NCBI RefSeq assembly: GCF_024451105.1
Contig: NZ_JANGEY010000003.1
Span: 332,221-396,220, forward strand
Source: Stutzerimonas stutzeri
GTDB lineage: Bacteria > Pseudomonadota > Gammaproteobacteria > Pseudomonadales > Pseudomonadaceae
Direction of reading: 5' to 3'
DNA length: 64,000 nt
Position 1 is the stretch's first letter. Each line of letters starts with the position of its first letter. Below, one piece after another: positions 1 to 8,458 of the stretch. Position numbers and translations under genes: made by a program. The notes beneath the pieces were generated by a model that ran no database searches, was not told the DNA's origin, and was given only the letters and a program-made list of their open reading frames with translations.

Positions 1-919
1 CGTCGCGCAGCCGGTGACCGGCGCTGACGGTGACCGGCTGGCCGAGCTCCACCTGCTGCCAGCTGGCGCCGCCATCGGCGCTGCGCCAGGCGTTGCCGCG
101 CAGGCCGTAGGCCAGCAGCGCCTCGCCGCGCAGCTCGAGGGCGCCGAAGAAGGTGCCGGCGTAGGGGGTGGTGATTTCGGCGAAGCTGGCGCCGCTGTCG
201 CCGGAGCGGAACAGTGCGCCCTGTTCGCCGGCGATCAGCAGCGAACGACCGTCGATCTGCAGCTGGTAGAGGTGCTTGCCGCGCGGGTTGGGGATGGCTC
301 CGACCAGCGACTGCCAGCTCTTGCCGCCATCGACGGTCTTGAGGGCGATGCCGTAGGCGCCGACCACGTAGCCGCGCAGCTCGTCGCGAAAGCGCACGCC
401 GAGGAACGGCTTGTCCGGGCCGTCGCTGACCAGGTATTCGGCGCTGCGCAGCGCCGCGGCGGCGCCCTCCTCGCCGGCTTCGGCACGGCGCCTGGCGTCG
501 TCGCGGATCGCCAGCGCCGCCTGGCTGCCGTCGAGCTGACGCACCCAGGTCTCGCCGCCGTCGGCGCTGTGCAGGATCACGCCGCTGTGGCCCACCGCCC
601 AGCCGTGGCTGGCGGAGACGAAGTGCACGTCGGTCAGCGCCACGCTGACCGGTACGCTGGCGGCCTGGCGCCAGCTGCGCCCGGCGTCGTCGGAGAGCAG
701 CACGGCGCCGCGCTCGCCGACCGCCACCAGGCGGTTGCCGGCGCGGGTCACCGCCAGTTGCAGGCTGTGCAGGGCGCGGGCGCTTTCCCGGGCGGGCAGG
801 TCGAGCGGATCGGGCACCGTGGCCGCTGCGGCGGCCTGGGCAGTGCCGGTCAGGCAACTGAGGGAGAGAATGGCGGCGGCCAGGGCCGACCGCCGGCGGA
901 GCGGATTGGGCGCTTGCAT
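1..919 (-). CDS. YCF48/BNR-repeat beta-propeller protein, C-terminus beyond the window
   Basis: The first 306 residues are visible and the rest lies left of the window. Residues 1 to about 30 form a signal peptide (basic start, hydrophobic core, ending near AQAA), so the protein is exported. The body repeats the pattern of photosystem II assembly factor YCF48/BNR propellers: blades carrying SDDAGRSW, SADGGETW, TVDGGKSW and SADGGASW. In pseudomonads such proteins are commonly encoded with DUF1302 and DUF1329 proteins and an RND/MMPL transporter; the first two are directly upstream on the same strand, so one operon is likely. The molecular function is not established. The start is the first ATG, at 919; a purine-rich stretch lies rather far upstream, so the exact start is less sure than the family. 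Confidence 0.85.
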   Translation of the reverse strand, partial: MQAPNPLRRRSALAAAILSLSCLTGTAQAAAAATVPDPLDLPARESARALHSLQLAVTRAGNRLVAVGERGAVLLSDDAGRSWRQAASVPVSVALTDVHFVSASHGWAVGHSGVILHSADGGETWVRQLDGSQAALAIRDDARRRAEAGEEGAAAALRSAEYLVSDGPDKPFLGVRFRDELRGYVVGAYGIALKTVDGGKSWQSLVGAIPNPRGKHLYQLQIDGRSLLIAGEQGALFRSGDSGASFAEITTPYAGTFFGALELRGEALLAYGLRGNAWRSADGGASWQQVELGQPVTVSAGHRLRD

Positions 920-1000
920 GGTGCGTACTCGAATCCGACCCCCTCCTCCGCTGCGCCGCCAAGCGGCCGCCTGCGGGGAGGGAGAGTCATGAGAGGGAAC

Positions 1001-1032
1001 TCCGGCGCCGCGCCGCGGGCGACGGCGCCGGA
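1001..1032 (-). terminator. GC-rich hairpin between the DUF1329 and YCF48-like genes
   Basis: A 10-bp perfect inverted repeat, TCCGGCGCCG with CGGCGCCGGA, encloses a 12-base loop. No T-run follows on either strand, so it is more likely an attenuating or mRNA-stabilising hairpin inside the operon than a strong terminator. Confidence 0.35.
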
Positions 1033-1053
1033 ACTGCTGGCGCAGCTGGAGCC

Positions 1054-2409
1054 TCAGCGCACGCCTTCGGCGGCGACCGCGTCACCGGTCCAGTGGGTCT
1101 CGGGCTTGCGCGCGACAACCTTGAAGGTGGCCTCGTTGAGCGACTGGGTGGTGCTCATGGTATTGGCCTGCAGGTTGAAGATGTGCGCCGGCTTGAGTGC
1201 CAGCATCGGCGTCGACGGCAGCACGAACGGGGTGATCTGGGTGGTGCGCCACAGCTTGCCCTCGCTGTCGTAGCCGTCGATCAGCAGGACCATCCAGGAG
1301 TCCTCGTCGAAGTAGTACTTGCGCTTGGGTACCGCGTGGCGCTTGCCGGCGGCCACGGTCGCCTCCACTTCCCAGACGCGGTGCAGTTCCCAGCGCACCT
1401 TGTCGGGGTTGAGGTGGTGCTTGGCGTAGGCCTCGTCCAGCGAGGCGGTGACCACCTCGTTGGCGTTGTAGGGCACGTACATCTCCTTCTTGCCGACCAG
1501 CTTCCAGTCGAAGCGGTCGATATGGCCCATCAGGCCCTGCACCTCGTCGAAGTAGTTGGCGCCGGAGGCGACGAAGTCCGGGGTGTCGTAGGCTACGGTC
1601 GGCGCGCGGCGCACGCGGCGCTGGCCGACCAGGTACTGCCAGGCCTGGCGCGACTGCTTGACGTCGATGCTGTCGCGGAACACCAGCGACTCGCCGGCCT
1701 TGAACGGCGGGGCGATGGTGGCGAAGCGCTGCAGCCAGTACTCGCCGCTCCATTTGTCCGCACTGCCGTCCTTGTAGTAGTACGGGTACTGGTTGTACTG
1801 GTCGTTCATGGTCGCCAGGGTGCGCGAGCCATCGGCGGTCAGCACGATGTTCTTGAAGTTGGCCACCTCGGTGGACTCGTTCTCGACGCGCAGCAGATGG
1901 TTCCAGGCCACCTCGACGCCGGTCTTGGGAATCGGGAACGGGATGCCGCCGTAGCAGCCCTGCAGCGACTTGCCGTCGTCCTTGGTCTGGCAGTTGACGG
2001 CGTTCTTCGCGGTGTTGTCGTACACGTGCTGCGGCGCGGCAGCGGTGCGGTGGGTCGGATAGACGTCGATACGGAAGCTGTCCGGGTACTTCTTCAGCAG
2101 CGCCTGGGTGCCCTCGGACAGCTTGCCTTCGTACTGCGCCATGTTCTGCGCGGTGATCTGCAGCAGCGGCTTCTCGTCCGGGAAGGGCTTGACCGGAATG
2201 TCGCCGATCTTGGCGCCGGAAGTGGGGATGTCCTTGGCGCCGCTCCAGGCCGGGATGCTGCCGTCGGCGTTGCCGGCCAGCTCGCCGCCCAGCGGGTTGA
2301 GAGTCTTGCCCAGCGCGGCGGCCTCCTCGGGACTCACCGCGGCCTGCACGCCCTGTGCGCCCATCAGCACGGCAGCCAGCGCTGCCCACAAAGCCGTTTT
2401 CTTGTGCAT
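1054..2409 (-). CDS. DUF1329 domain periplasmic protein
   Basis: A 451-residue protein with a clear signal peptide (KK at residues 3-4, a hydrophobic core, cleavage near VQAA). The mature part is a full-length DUF1329 domain, a family with a LolA/LolB-like outer-membrane lipoprotein-sorting fold that is nearly always encoded beside DUF1302. It follows the DUF1302 gene with 30 bases between them, and the YCF48-like gene comes next, so the three look co-transcribed. The start at 2409 has a good ribosome site, GAGGAA, about 7 bases upstream. The substrate is unknown; links to export or handling of hydrophobic compounds are inference from neighbouring genes in related genomes. Confidence 0.9.
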   Translation of the reverse strand: MHKKTALWAALAAVLMGAQGVQAAVSPEEAAALGKTLNPLGGELAGNADGSIPAWSGAKDIPTSGAKIGDIPVKPFPDEKPLLQITAQNMAQYEGKLSEGTQALLKKYPDSFRIDVYPTHRTAAAPQHVYDNTAKNAVNCQTKDDGKSLQGCYGGIPFPIPKTGVEVAWNHLLRVENESTEVANFKNIVLTADGSRTLATMNDQYNQYPYYYKDGSADKWSGEYWLQRFATIAPPFKAGESLVFRDSIDVKQSRQAWQYLVGQRRVRRAPTVAYDTPDFVASGANYFDEVQGLMGHIDRFDWKLVGKKEMYVPYNANEVVTASLDEAYAKHHLNPDKVRWELHRVWEVEATVAAGKRHAVPKRKYYFDEDSWMVLLIDGYDSEGKLWRTTQITPFVLPSTPMLALKPAHIFNLQANTMSTTQSLNEATFKVVARKPETHWTGDAVAAEGVR

Positions 2410-2439
2410 TTTTTATTCCTCGACTCGGGGGAGAAGAAC

Positions 2440-4098
2440 TCAGAAGGTGCGCTGCACGGAGAACGACACGAAGTCGCGGTCGCCGTGGAAGTTGTTGTAG
2501 GAGAGCTCGGGCACCGCGGTGTCGTACTTGATCACCGAGCCGTCCGGGCCGTAGTAGTGGGTGTAACCCAGGCTGGCCTGCCAGGTCTTCTGGTACTCGG
2601 CCTTGAGGCCGATGCTGACGTTGCCGCCGTGGTTGGCCGGGAACAGCGCGCCGTTCACCGAGGAGCGGCCGAACAGGCCGTAGCTCAGGCCGATCGGCAC
2701 CTGCAGGTCGAGGCCCGGGGCCACCTGGAAGTACTCGGGGGTGAACACGAACTGCAGCGCGCCGGCATCGCGGGTGGCTCGCGGATCGAGCTGGTCCTTG
2801 TTGTCGGTGACGCTCAGGCGGCGGTTGAAGGCGAACTCGCCGATGAACGAGGCGCCGTCCCACAGCGGGGTGGCGGCCAGCACGCTGATCGCCGAGAGGT
2901 TGGCGTGCAGGGTGCGGCCTTTCGGGAAGGCGGCATCGTCGCCGCCGTCGGCACCGAGGCTGGCCGGCAGGATCACGGTGTTGCCGCTGGCCACCAGCGG
3001 CATGTTGTCGCGGAAGGAGATCTCGCCGGCGACGTTGGTCTCGCCGACCAGGGTGCTGAAGCTGAAGCCGACGGTGCGGATGTCCTCGGCATAGACCATC
3101 TCGTAGATGCCGGTATCCGGATACACGTAGAACTGCGGCATCTTGTCGTGGAACTGCGCGGCGTAAATGCCGTACTCGGTATCGCCGGAGCGGAACTTCA
3201 GCTGCACCCCGCCCTGCCCCGAGTCGCGGGCCTCGATATCGTCGCCGCGGAACACCGACAGCCCCGGCCCGAGGATCAGCGACTCGCCGCCCTCGTCGAC
3301 GAAGTCGGCGAAGCTGAAGTAGCTGCCGGCGGCCGGCAGGCGGCTCTTGCGCCATTCCAGCTGGTAGTAGGCGCCGATGGAGACGTCGGAGTTGATCTGC
3401 AGCTGGCCGGACACCTGGCCGACCGGGCGGAGGATCTCCTTGAACTGCGAGTTGGGCACCGACAGCGCCTTGATCAGGTCCAGCGAGGTCTGCGCCGCGG
3501 CGATGCCGTTGGAGCCGAAGAACAGGCTCTCGCCGTACAGCTGGGTGAAGCGGCCGGCCTTGGCGTTGAGGTTCATGTCGCCGGGGGCGAAGCTGCCGTA
3601 GACGAAGGCGTCCAGCAGCTCGGCCTTGCGCCCGTGGAGCTTCTCGGTGTCGTCGGTGAACTTGTCGTAGGCGACGCTGCGCGAGTTGACCAGGGCTCCG
3701 CCCAGCGCCCCGGGGTTGTCGTTGGACTTGTTGTAGACGTCGTCGTACCAGGCCGCGCCGCTCAGGCGCAGGCCGTACTTGCGCTGGTAGCGCAGGTCGA
3801 ACTCGGAGAGCAGGTCGAGACGGTTGGAGATCAGACCCTTGTCGAAGTTGAGGTCGCCGTCGTTGGTGTTGGCCTGCGGGCCGATGGAATTGTCGGCGAT
3901 GTCGGAGTCGGCATCCTTGACCCGCCAGGCGGCGCTGTACTTGACGGTGTTGTCCCACGACATGCGCAGGTCCGGGTTGCCGCTGTCGATCTGGAAGGCC
4001 AGGGCCGGAGCCCCCGCCGACAGGCCGGCGACGGCGCCGGCGACCGCAAAGAACAGTTTCTTCAGGTGGAACTTCGGCAGACTGGCGCTGTTGCCCAT
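2440..4098 (-). CDS. DUF1302 outer-membrane protein
   Basis: A 552-residue protein counted from ATG 4098. It begins with a signal peptide of about 35 residues (HLKKLFFAVAG core, ending PALAF), followed by a long beta-rich region full of alternating aromatic and polar segments such as GAAWYDDVYNKS and YTHYYGPDG. It ends in phenylalanine, the usual C-terminal signal of outer-membrane beta-barrels, consistent with DUF1302 proteins. I prefer 4098 to an ATG at 4140 because GAGGATG lies about 8 bases before 4098 and no ribosome site precedes 4140. It is the first gene of the minus-strand operon and is divergent from a LysR regulator that may control it. The transported compound is unknown. Confidence 0.88.
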   Translation of the reverse strand: MGNSASLPKFHLKKLFFAVAGAVAGLSAGAPALAFQIDSGNPDLRMSWDNTVKYSAAWRVKDADSDIADNSIGPQANTNDGDLNFDKGLISNRLDLLSEFDLRYQRKYGLRLSGAAWYDDVYNKSNDNPGALGGALVNSRSVAYDKFTDDTEKLHGRKAELLDAFVYGSFAPGDMNLNAKAGRFTQLYGESLFFGSNGIAAAQTSLDLIKALSVPNSQFKEILRPVGQVSGQLQINSDVSIGAYYQLEWRKSRLPAAGSYFSFADFVDEGGESLILGPGLSVFRGDDIEARDSGQGGVQLKFRSGDTEYGIYAAQFHDKMPQFYVYPDTGIYEMVYAEDIRTVGFSFSTLVGETNVAGEISFRDNMPLVASGNTVILPASLGADGGDDAAFPKGRTLHANLSAISVLAATPLWDGASFIGEFAFNRRLSVTDNKDQLDPRATRDAGALQFVFTPEYFQVAPGLDLQVPIGLSYGLFGRSSVNGALFPANHGGNVSIGLKAEYQKTWQASLGYTHYYGPDGSVIKYDTAVPELSYNNFHGDRDFVSFSVQRTF

Positions 4099-4121
4099 GT
4101 CTTCATCCTCGAAATCGTTTT

Positions 4122-4129
4122 TTGTTCTT
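4122..4129 (-). promoter_or_regulatory. AANAANAA motif (candidate Hfq/Crc site) in the DUF1302 leader
   Basis: The minus strand reads AAGAACAA followed by more A residues, just upstream of the ribosome site of the DUF1302 gene. In Pseudomonas, Hfq with Crc represses translation at AANAANAA motifs near starts. The same 11-mer, ACAAGAACAAA, lies before the sodium symporter gene near 42070. Confidence 0.4.
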
Positions 4130-4253
4130 GTGAATTTCATTCGGGTCTTGCGGGCGCCGCATTGCTGCGACGCCCGCACCGCTGCCAGCGGAGACGATTG
4201 ACAAGCTATTGCCGCCGCGAATTACCGTCCAATACCATAAGGATGCCTACGCA

Positions 4254-4268
4254 ATACCTAAAGGGTAT
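4254..4268 (+). promoter_or_regulatory. LysR operator ATAC-N7-GTAT
   Basis: ATACCTAAAGGGTAT is a perfect ATAC-N7-GTAT dyad, the binding pattern known for CatM/BenM/CatR-type LysR regulators. It lies 27 bases before the LysR start and between the divergent DUF1302 and LysR genes. A half-conserved copy (ATAC-N7-ATGC) starts at 4232, exactly 22 bases (two helical turns) upstream, matching the paired recognition and activation sites of this subfamily. Confidence 0.6.
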
Positions 4269-4295
4269 TACACATCACGATCACGGGTATCCGCC

Positions 4296-5213
4296 ATGGA
4301 ACTACGCCATCTGCGCTACTTCATCGCCGTCGCCGAAGAGCAGAACATCGGCCGGGCCGCCGCCCGGCTGCACATCTCGCAGCCGCCGCTGACCCGGCAG
4401 ATCCAGCAGCTCGAGGAGGAGCTGGGGGTGCGGCTGTTCATCCGCACGCCGCGCGGCATGGAGCTGACCGGTGCCGGCGAGCAGTTGCTGGAGGAGGCGC
4501 GCAATATCCGCGCGGTGGTCGAGCAGGCCACCGAGCGCACCCAGCGCGCCGGCCAGGGCAAGCTCGGCCGGCTCGACGTCGGCATCTTCGGCTCGGCGAT
4601 TCTCGACATCATCCCCAAGGTGCTGGCCGAGTTCCGCGCGGCCTACCCGGAGGTGAAGATCGTCCTGCACAGCATGGACAAGAACGAGCAGATCGAGGCG
4701 CTGCGCCAGCGGCGCATCAACGTCGGCTTCAACCGCATCATCACCCCGCTGCCGGACATCGCCGCCGAGCTGGTCACCACCGAGCCGCTGCTGCTGGCGG
4801 TCCACGCCAGCCATCCGCTCGCCGCCAGGCCGGTGGTGCCCTTCGCCGCCCTGGCCGAGCATCCGCTGGTGCTGTTCCCCACCGGCAGCCGGCCGAGCTT
4901 CATCGACCGGGTCATCGGCCTCTGCCAGCAGGGCGGCTTCGTCCCCCAGGTCGCCCAGGAGGTCGGCGACGTGGTCTCGGCCATCGCCCTGGTAGCCAAC
5001 GGCTTCGGCGCCTGCCTGGTTTCCGCGTCCACCTCGGTGCTGGCGCTGCCGGGGGTGGTGTACCGCCCGCTCAGCGGCCTGCCGGACGGCGCGCGGATCG
5101 ACCTGAGCTGCATCTTCCGCGGCGAAGACCACTCGCCGATCCTCAAGGCCTTCCTCGAGGTGGTCCGCGCCTATCGCGCCCAGCGCGTCGAAGGCGCCGC
5201 GAGCGCGACCTGA
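4296..5213 (+). CDS. LysR-family transcriptional regulator, CatM/BenM-like
   Basis: A 305-residue regulator. Residues 1-60 are the winged helix-turn-helix (MELRHLRYFIAVAEE, ARLHISQPPLTRQIQQLEEE), which strongly resembles BenM/CatM/CatR. The rest is the type 2 periplasmic-binding-like effector domain. The start at ATG 4296 gives the canonical MELRHLRYF beginning; a longer reading from 4209 would place coding sequence over the operator. It is divergent from the DUF1302-DUF1329-YCF48 operon and likely both regulates that operon and represses itself through the dyad at 4254. The effector is unknown; relatives sense benzoate or muconate, but no catabolic genes for these are in view. Confidence 0.9.
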   Translation: MELRHLRYFIAVAEEQNIGRAAARLHISQPPLTRQIQQLEEELGVRLFIRTPRGMELTGAGEQLLEEARNIRAVVEQATERTQRAGQGKLGRLDVGIFGSAILDIIPKVLAEFRAAYPEVKIVLHSMDKNEQIEALRQRRINVGFNRIITPLPDIAAELVTTEPLLLAVHASHPLAARPVVPFAALAEHPLVLFPTGSRPSFIDRVIGLCQQGGFVPQVAQEVGDVVSAIALVANGFGACLVSASTSVLALPGVVYRPLSGLPDGARIDLSCIFRGEDHSPILKAFLEVVRAYRAQRVEGAASAT

Positions 5214-5220
5214 CCAGGCT

Positions 5221-6309
5221 TCAGCCCGCCTCGCCCAGCCGGTGCCGGCACACGAAGCGCCGGTCCAGCCAGTCCTTCCACAGCCCGCACCAGCGCCCCT
5301 CGGCGCTCCAGCCGGCCCAGCTCAGCAGCGCGCCGCCCTGGCCGTCGGCGAGCAGCGCCAGGCTGTGTCGCTGCGCCCGGTAGTCCGCCAGCGGCAGGCC
5401 GCCGAGCGCCCGGGCCAGGTTGTCGGCCAGCAGCGGCCCCTGGCGCACCGCGTGCACGCCGTTGTGCGGCACGCCGGCGAGGCCGGCGCAATCGCCGCTG
5501 GCGAACACCTGCGGATGCGACAGGCTCCGCAGGCTGGGCGCGACGGCGACGAAGCCGTCGCGGTCGCCGGCCAGCGCGGAGCGGCGCAGCCAGGGTAGCG
5601 GGCGGGCACCGCTGGCGACCAGCAGCCGCGGCCCCTGCCAGGCCGGGCGGCCGTCGGGGTCGAGCAGCGTCGTGCCGCGGATCCGCGCCACGGGGCAATG
5701 CTCGCGCAGCTCGACGCCCGCCGCCCGCAGGTGGCGCAGCGCCCGGCGGCGCAACCCCGGCGGATGACCGCCGAGCAGTTCGCCGGCGGCCAGCAAGGTC
5801 AGGGCCGGTACCCGGCGGGCCAGCGCCAGGGCCAGCTCGACCCCCGCGGCGCCGCCGCCGAGGATCGCCAGCGGCGCCGGTGCATCCTGCCAGGCCCGCC
5901 AGCGGGCCACGAAGGCCGGGAACGGCTTGACCGCCAGCAGCTCCATGCCGGCGCCGTCCTGCTCCGGCAGACGCGGCGGCGCACCGACGTCCAGCGACAG
6001 CCAGCGCGCCGCCAGCCGCTCGCCGCCGTCCAGCTGCAGCGTGCCGGCGTCGGCCTCCAGGGCCGTCGCCGCGGCCTGCCGCCAGTCGACGCCGGCCGCG
6101 GCGCACAGCGGCGCCAGGGGGATGCGGCACTCGGCGAGCGCGTAGCGCCCGGCCAGCAGCCCCGGCAGCATGCCGGAGTACCAGGCGGCGTCCTCGGGAC
6201 TGAGCAGGACGATGCGCCCGGGCGGGCGGCCCCCGGCGGCCCACAGGCGCAGCACGCCCAGGTGCACATGGCCGGCGCCGACCAGCAGCAGGTCGGGCTC
6301 GCCGCTCAC
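5221..6309 (-). CDS. FAD-dependent pyridine nucleotide-disulfide oxidoreductase, SelD N-domain/NDH-2 type
   Basis: A 362-residue protein with an N-terminal FAD-binding Rossmann motif, LLLVGAGHVHLGVL, the pattern PYSGMLPG-like (here YSGMLPGLLAG), and a second nucleotide site, LAILGGGAAGVELALALA, near the middle. FASGDCAG near the C-terminus contacts FAD. This arrangement matches the oxidoreductase domain that in some bacteria is fused to selenide water dikinase, and type II NADH dehydrogenases. The start is GTG 6309, which overlaps the TGA of the upstream fusion gene by four bases (GTGA), so translation is likely coupled. It completes a three-gene minus-strand operon headed by arsS. Its substrate is unknown; a redox role in arsenic or selenium metabolism is inferred from neighbours. 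Confidence 0.8.
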   Translation of the reverse strand: MSGEPDLLLVGAGHVHLGVLRLWAAGGRPPGRIVLLSPEDAAWYSGMLPGLLAGRYALAECRIPLAPLCAAAGVDWRQAAATALEADAGTLQLDGGERLAARWLSLDVGAPPRLPEQDGAGMELLAVKPFPAFVARWRAWQDAPAPLAILGGGAAGVELALALARRVPALTLLAAGELLGGHPPGLRRRALRHLRAAGVELREHCPVARIRGTTLLDPDGRPAWQGPRLLVASGARPLPWLRRSALAGDRDGFVAVAPSLRSLSHPQVFASGDCAGLAGVPHNGVHAVRQGPLLADNLARALGGLPLADYRAQRHSLALLADGQGGALLSWAGWSAEGRWCGLWKDWLDRRFVCRHRLGEAG

Positions 6310-8456
6310 CGCCCGGTCCCGCGCCGCCAGCGCTGGAAACCCGCCAGCAGGCGCAGCATGAAGCCCGGCGCATGGGCCTGGCGCCACGCGCCGGCGGCGT
6401 ACTTGTTGGCCTCGGCCAGGGTCGGGTAGCTGTGCACGGTGGCGAGGATCTTGTTCAGGCCGAGGTCGTGGCGCATGGCCAGGGCGAACTCGGCGAGCAG
6501 CTCGCCGGCCTGCTCGCCGACGATGGTCGCGCCGAGGATGCGGTCGCTGCCGGGCGCGGTGAGCACCTTGACGAAGCCTTCCGCGGCCTCCTCGACGATG
6601 GCGCGGTCCAGCTCGGCCAGCTCGTAGCGGGTCAGCTCGAAGGCGACGCCCCGCTCGCGCGCCTCCGCCTCGGACAGGCCGACCCGCGCCACCTCCGGGT
6701 CGGTGAAGGTGACCCGCGGAATCACCCGGTAGTCGGCGCGGAAGCGCCGAAGGTCGCCGAACAGCGCGTTGACCGCGGCGTACCAGGCCTGATGGGCGGC
6801 GAAGTGGGTGAACTGGTAGGGACCGGCGACGTCGCCCACGGCGAAGACGTTCGGGAAGCGCGTGGCGAGGAATTCGTCGGTCTCCAGGGTGCCCTCGGGA
6901 CGCAGCGCCAGGCCCAGCTCCTCGACGCCGTAGCCCTCGACGTTGGCCACCCGGCCGAGGGCAACCAGCACCCGGTCGAAGTCGATGCCCACTTCCCTGC
7001 CGCTGGCCAGCTCGCGGGCGACCATGCGACGCTGGCCGTCGACGGCCTCGAAACGTTCGGCGCGCTGCCCCAGGCGCAGCTCGACGCCCTCGGCGCGCAG
7101 GCTGGCGGCGACCGCGGCGCTCACCTCCGGGTCCTCGCGGCCGAGCAGCCGCTCGCCCTGCTCGACCAGGATCACCCGGCAGCCCAGGCGCTGGAAGGCC
7201 TGGCCCAGTTCGCAGCCGATCGGCCCGCCGCCGAGCACCAGCAGCCGCCGCGGTCGCTCGCGCAGCGCCCAGATGCTGTCGGAGGTGTACGGCTGCATCT
7301 CCGCCAGGCCGGGGATCGCCGGCAGCAGCGGCCGCGCCCCGGCGGCGATGACGATGGCGCGGGTGGTCAGGCTGCGGCCGTCGGCCTCCACCGTCCACGG
7401 CGAGGTGATGCGCGCCTCGCCCTCGATCACCTCGACGCCCAGCGCGGTGTAGCGTTCGACCGAATCGTGCGGCGCGATGCGCGCGACCACCCGCTGCACC
7501 CGCTCCATCACCGCGGCGAAGTCCGCCTCGCCGCTCACCTCGCGAAAGCCCAGTTCCTCGGCGCGGCGCAGCTCGCGGGCCAGGCGCGCCGAACGGAGCA
7601 GCGCCTTGGACGGCACGCAGCCGCTGTTCAGGCAGTCGCCGCCCATCCGGGCCTTCTCGATCAGCGTCACCCGCGCCTGCAGCGCCGCGGCCAAGTAGGC
7701 GCTGACCAGCCCGCCGGCGCCGGCGCCGATCACCACCAGGTTGCGCTCGAAGCGCCGCGGCCGCGGCCAGCCGGCGTACACCCGGCGCGCCTCGAAGCCG
7801 GCCAGCAGGCGGCGGGCCAGCAGCGGGAAGATCCCGAGCAGCACGAAGGCGCCGAGCAGCCCCGGCGAGAGGATGCCGGCCAGCGACTCCAGGCGGCCCA
7901 GCTCGCGACCGGCGTTCACGTAGACCAGGGTACCGGGCAGCATGCCGAGCTGGCTGACCCACCAGAAGGTGCGCACCGGCAGGCGGGTCAGGCCCATCGC
8001 CAGGTTGACCAGGAAGAACGGGAAGGCCGGCACCAGACGCAGGGCGAACAGGTAGAAGGCGCCCTCCCTGTCCATGCCGCGGTCGATGGCGTCCAGCCGG
8101 CTGGCGAAGCGGCCGCGCAGCCAGTCGCGCAGCAGGAAGCGGCCGAGCAGCATGGCCAGGGTGGCGCCGAGGGTCGAGGCCAGCGACACCAGCAGGGTGC
8201 CGGCGAGCAGGCCGAACAGCGCGCCGCCGACCAGGGTCAGCAGGGTCGCGCCGGGCAGCGACAGCGCGGCCACCGCCACGTAGACCAGCAGGTACAGCCC
8301 GGCGGCCCGCCACGGCTGCGCCGCCACCCCGGCCTGCAGCGCCGCCTGGTGCGCCTTGAGCGCCGCGAGGTCGAAATACTGGCCGAGGTCGAGCCAGAAG
8401 AAGGCGACGACCAGGCCGATGAGCAGGCCGAGCAGGGCCAGCCGGCGCGCGCCCAT
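6306..8456 (-). CDS. TVP38/TMEM64 membrane domain fused to a mercuric-reductase-like FAD oxidoreductase
   Basis: A 716-residue fusion. Residues 1 to about 230 hold several membrane segments with the VTT (TVP38/TMEM64, DedA-like) signature, including FPFFLVNLAMGLTRLPVRTF. Residues from about 240 are a complete class I pyridine nucleotide-disulfide oxidoreductase: FAD motif VIGAGAGGLVSAYLAAAL, redox pair CLNSGC as in mercuric and dihydrolipoamide dehydrogenases, NAD(P) motif LVLGGGPIGCELGQAF, and the dimerisation domain. The start at ATG 8456 is two bases after the arsS stop. The fusion could tether a disulfide reductase to a membrane carrier. It recurs with ArsS-type clusters in related bacteria, but its substrate is not known. 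Confidence 0.85.
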   Translation of the reverse strand: MGARRLALLGLLIGLVVAFFWLDLGQYFDLAALKAHQAALQAGVAAQPWRAAGLYLLVYVAVAALSLPGATLLTLVGGALFGLLAGTLLVSLASTLGATLAMLLGRFLLRDWLRGRFASRLDAIDRGMDREGAFYLFALRLVPAFPFFLVNLAMGLTRLPVRTFWWVSQLGMLPGTLVYVNAGRELGRLESLAGILSPGLLGAFVLLGIFPLLARRLLAGFEARRVYAGWPRPRRFERNLVVIGAGAGGLVSAYLAAALQARVTLIEKARMGGDCLNSGCVPSKALLRSARLARELRRAEELGFREVSGEADFAAVMERVQRVVARIAPHDSVERYTALGVEVIEGEARITSPWTVEADGRSLTTRAIVIAAGARPLLPAIPGLAEMQPYTSDSIWALRERPRRLLVLGGGPIGCELGQAFQRLGCRVILVEQGERLLGREDPEVSAAVAASLRAEGVELRLGQRAERFEAVDGQRRMVARELASGREVGIDFDRVLVALGRVANVEGYGVEELGLALRPEGTLETDEFLATRFPNVFAVGDVAGPYQFTHFAAHQAWYAAVNALFGDLRRFRADYRVIPRVTFTDPEVARVGLSEAEARERGVAFELTRYELAELDRAIVEEAAEGFVKVLTAPGSDRILGATIVGEQAGELLAEFALAMRHDLGLNKILATVHSYPTLAEANKYAAGAWRQAHAPGFMLRLLAGFQRWRRGTGR

Positions 8457-8458
8457 CC

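Noticed and set aside
1082..4392. Very long open frames on both strands over the DUF1329, DUF1302 and LysR genes
   Set aside because: They are mirror frames caused by the strong G/C third-position bias; their products are Arg/Ala/Gly-rich or lack any domain, while the chosen frames show signal peptides and known families.
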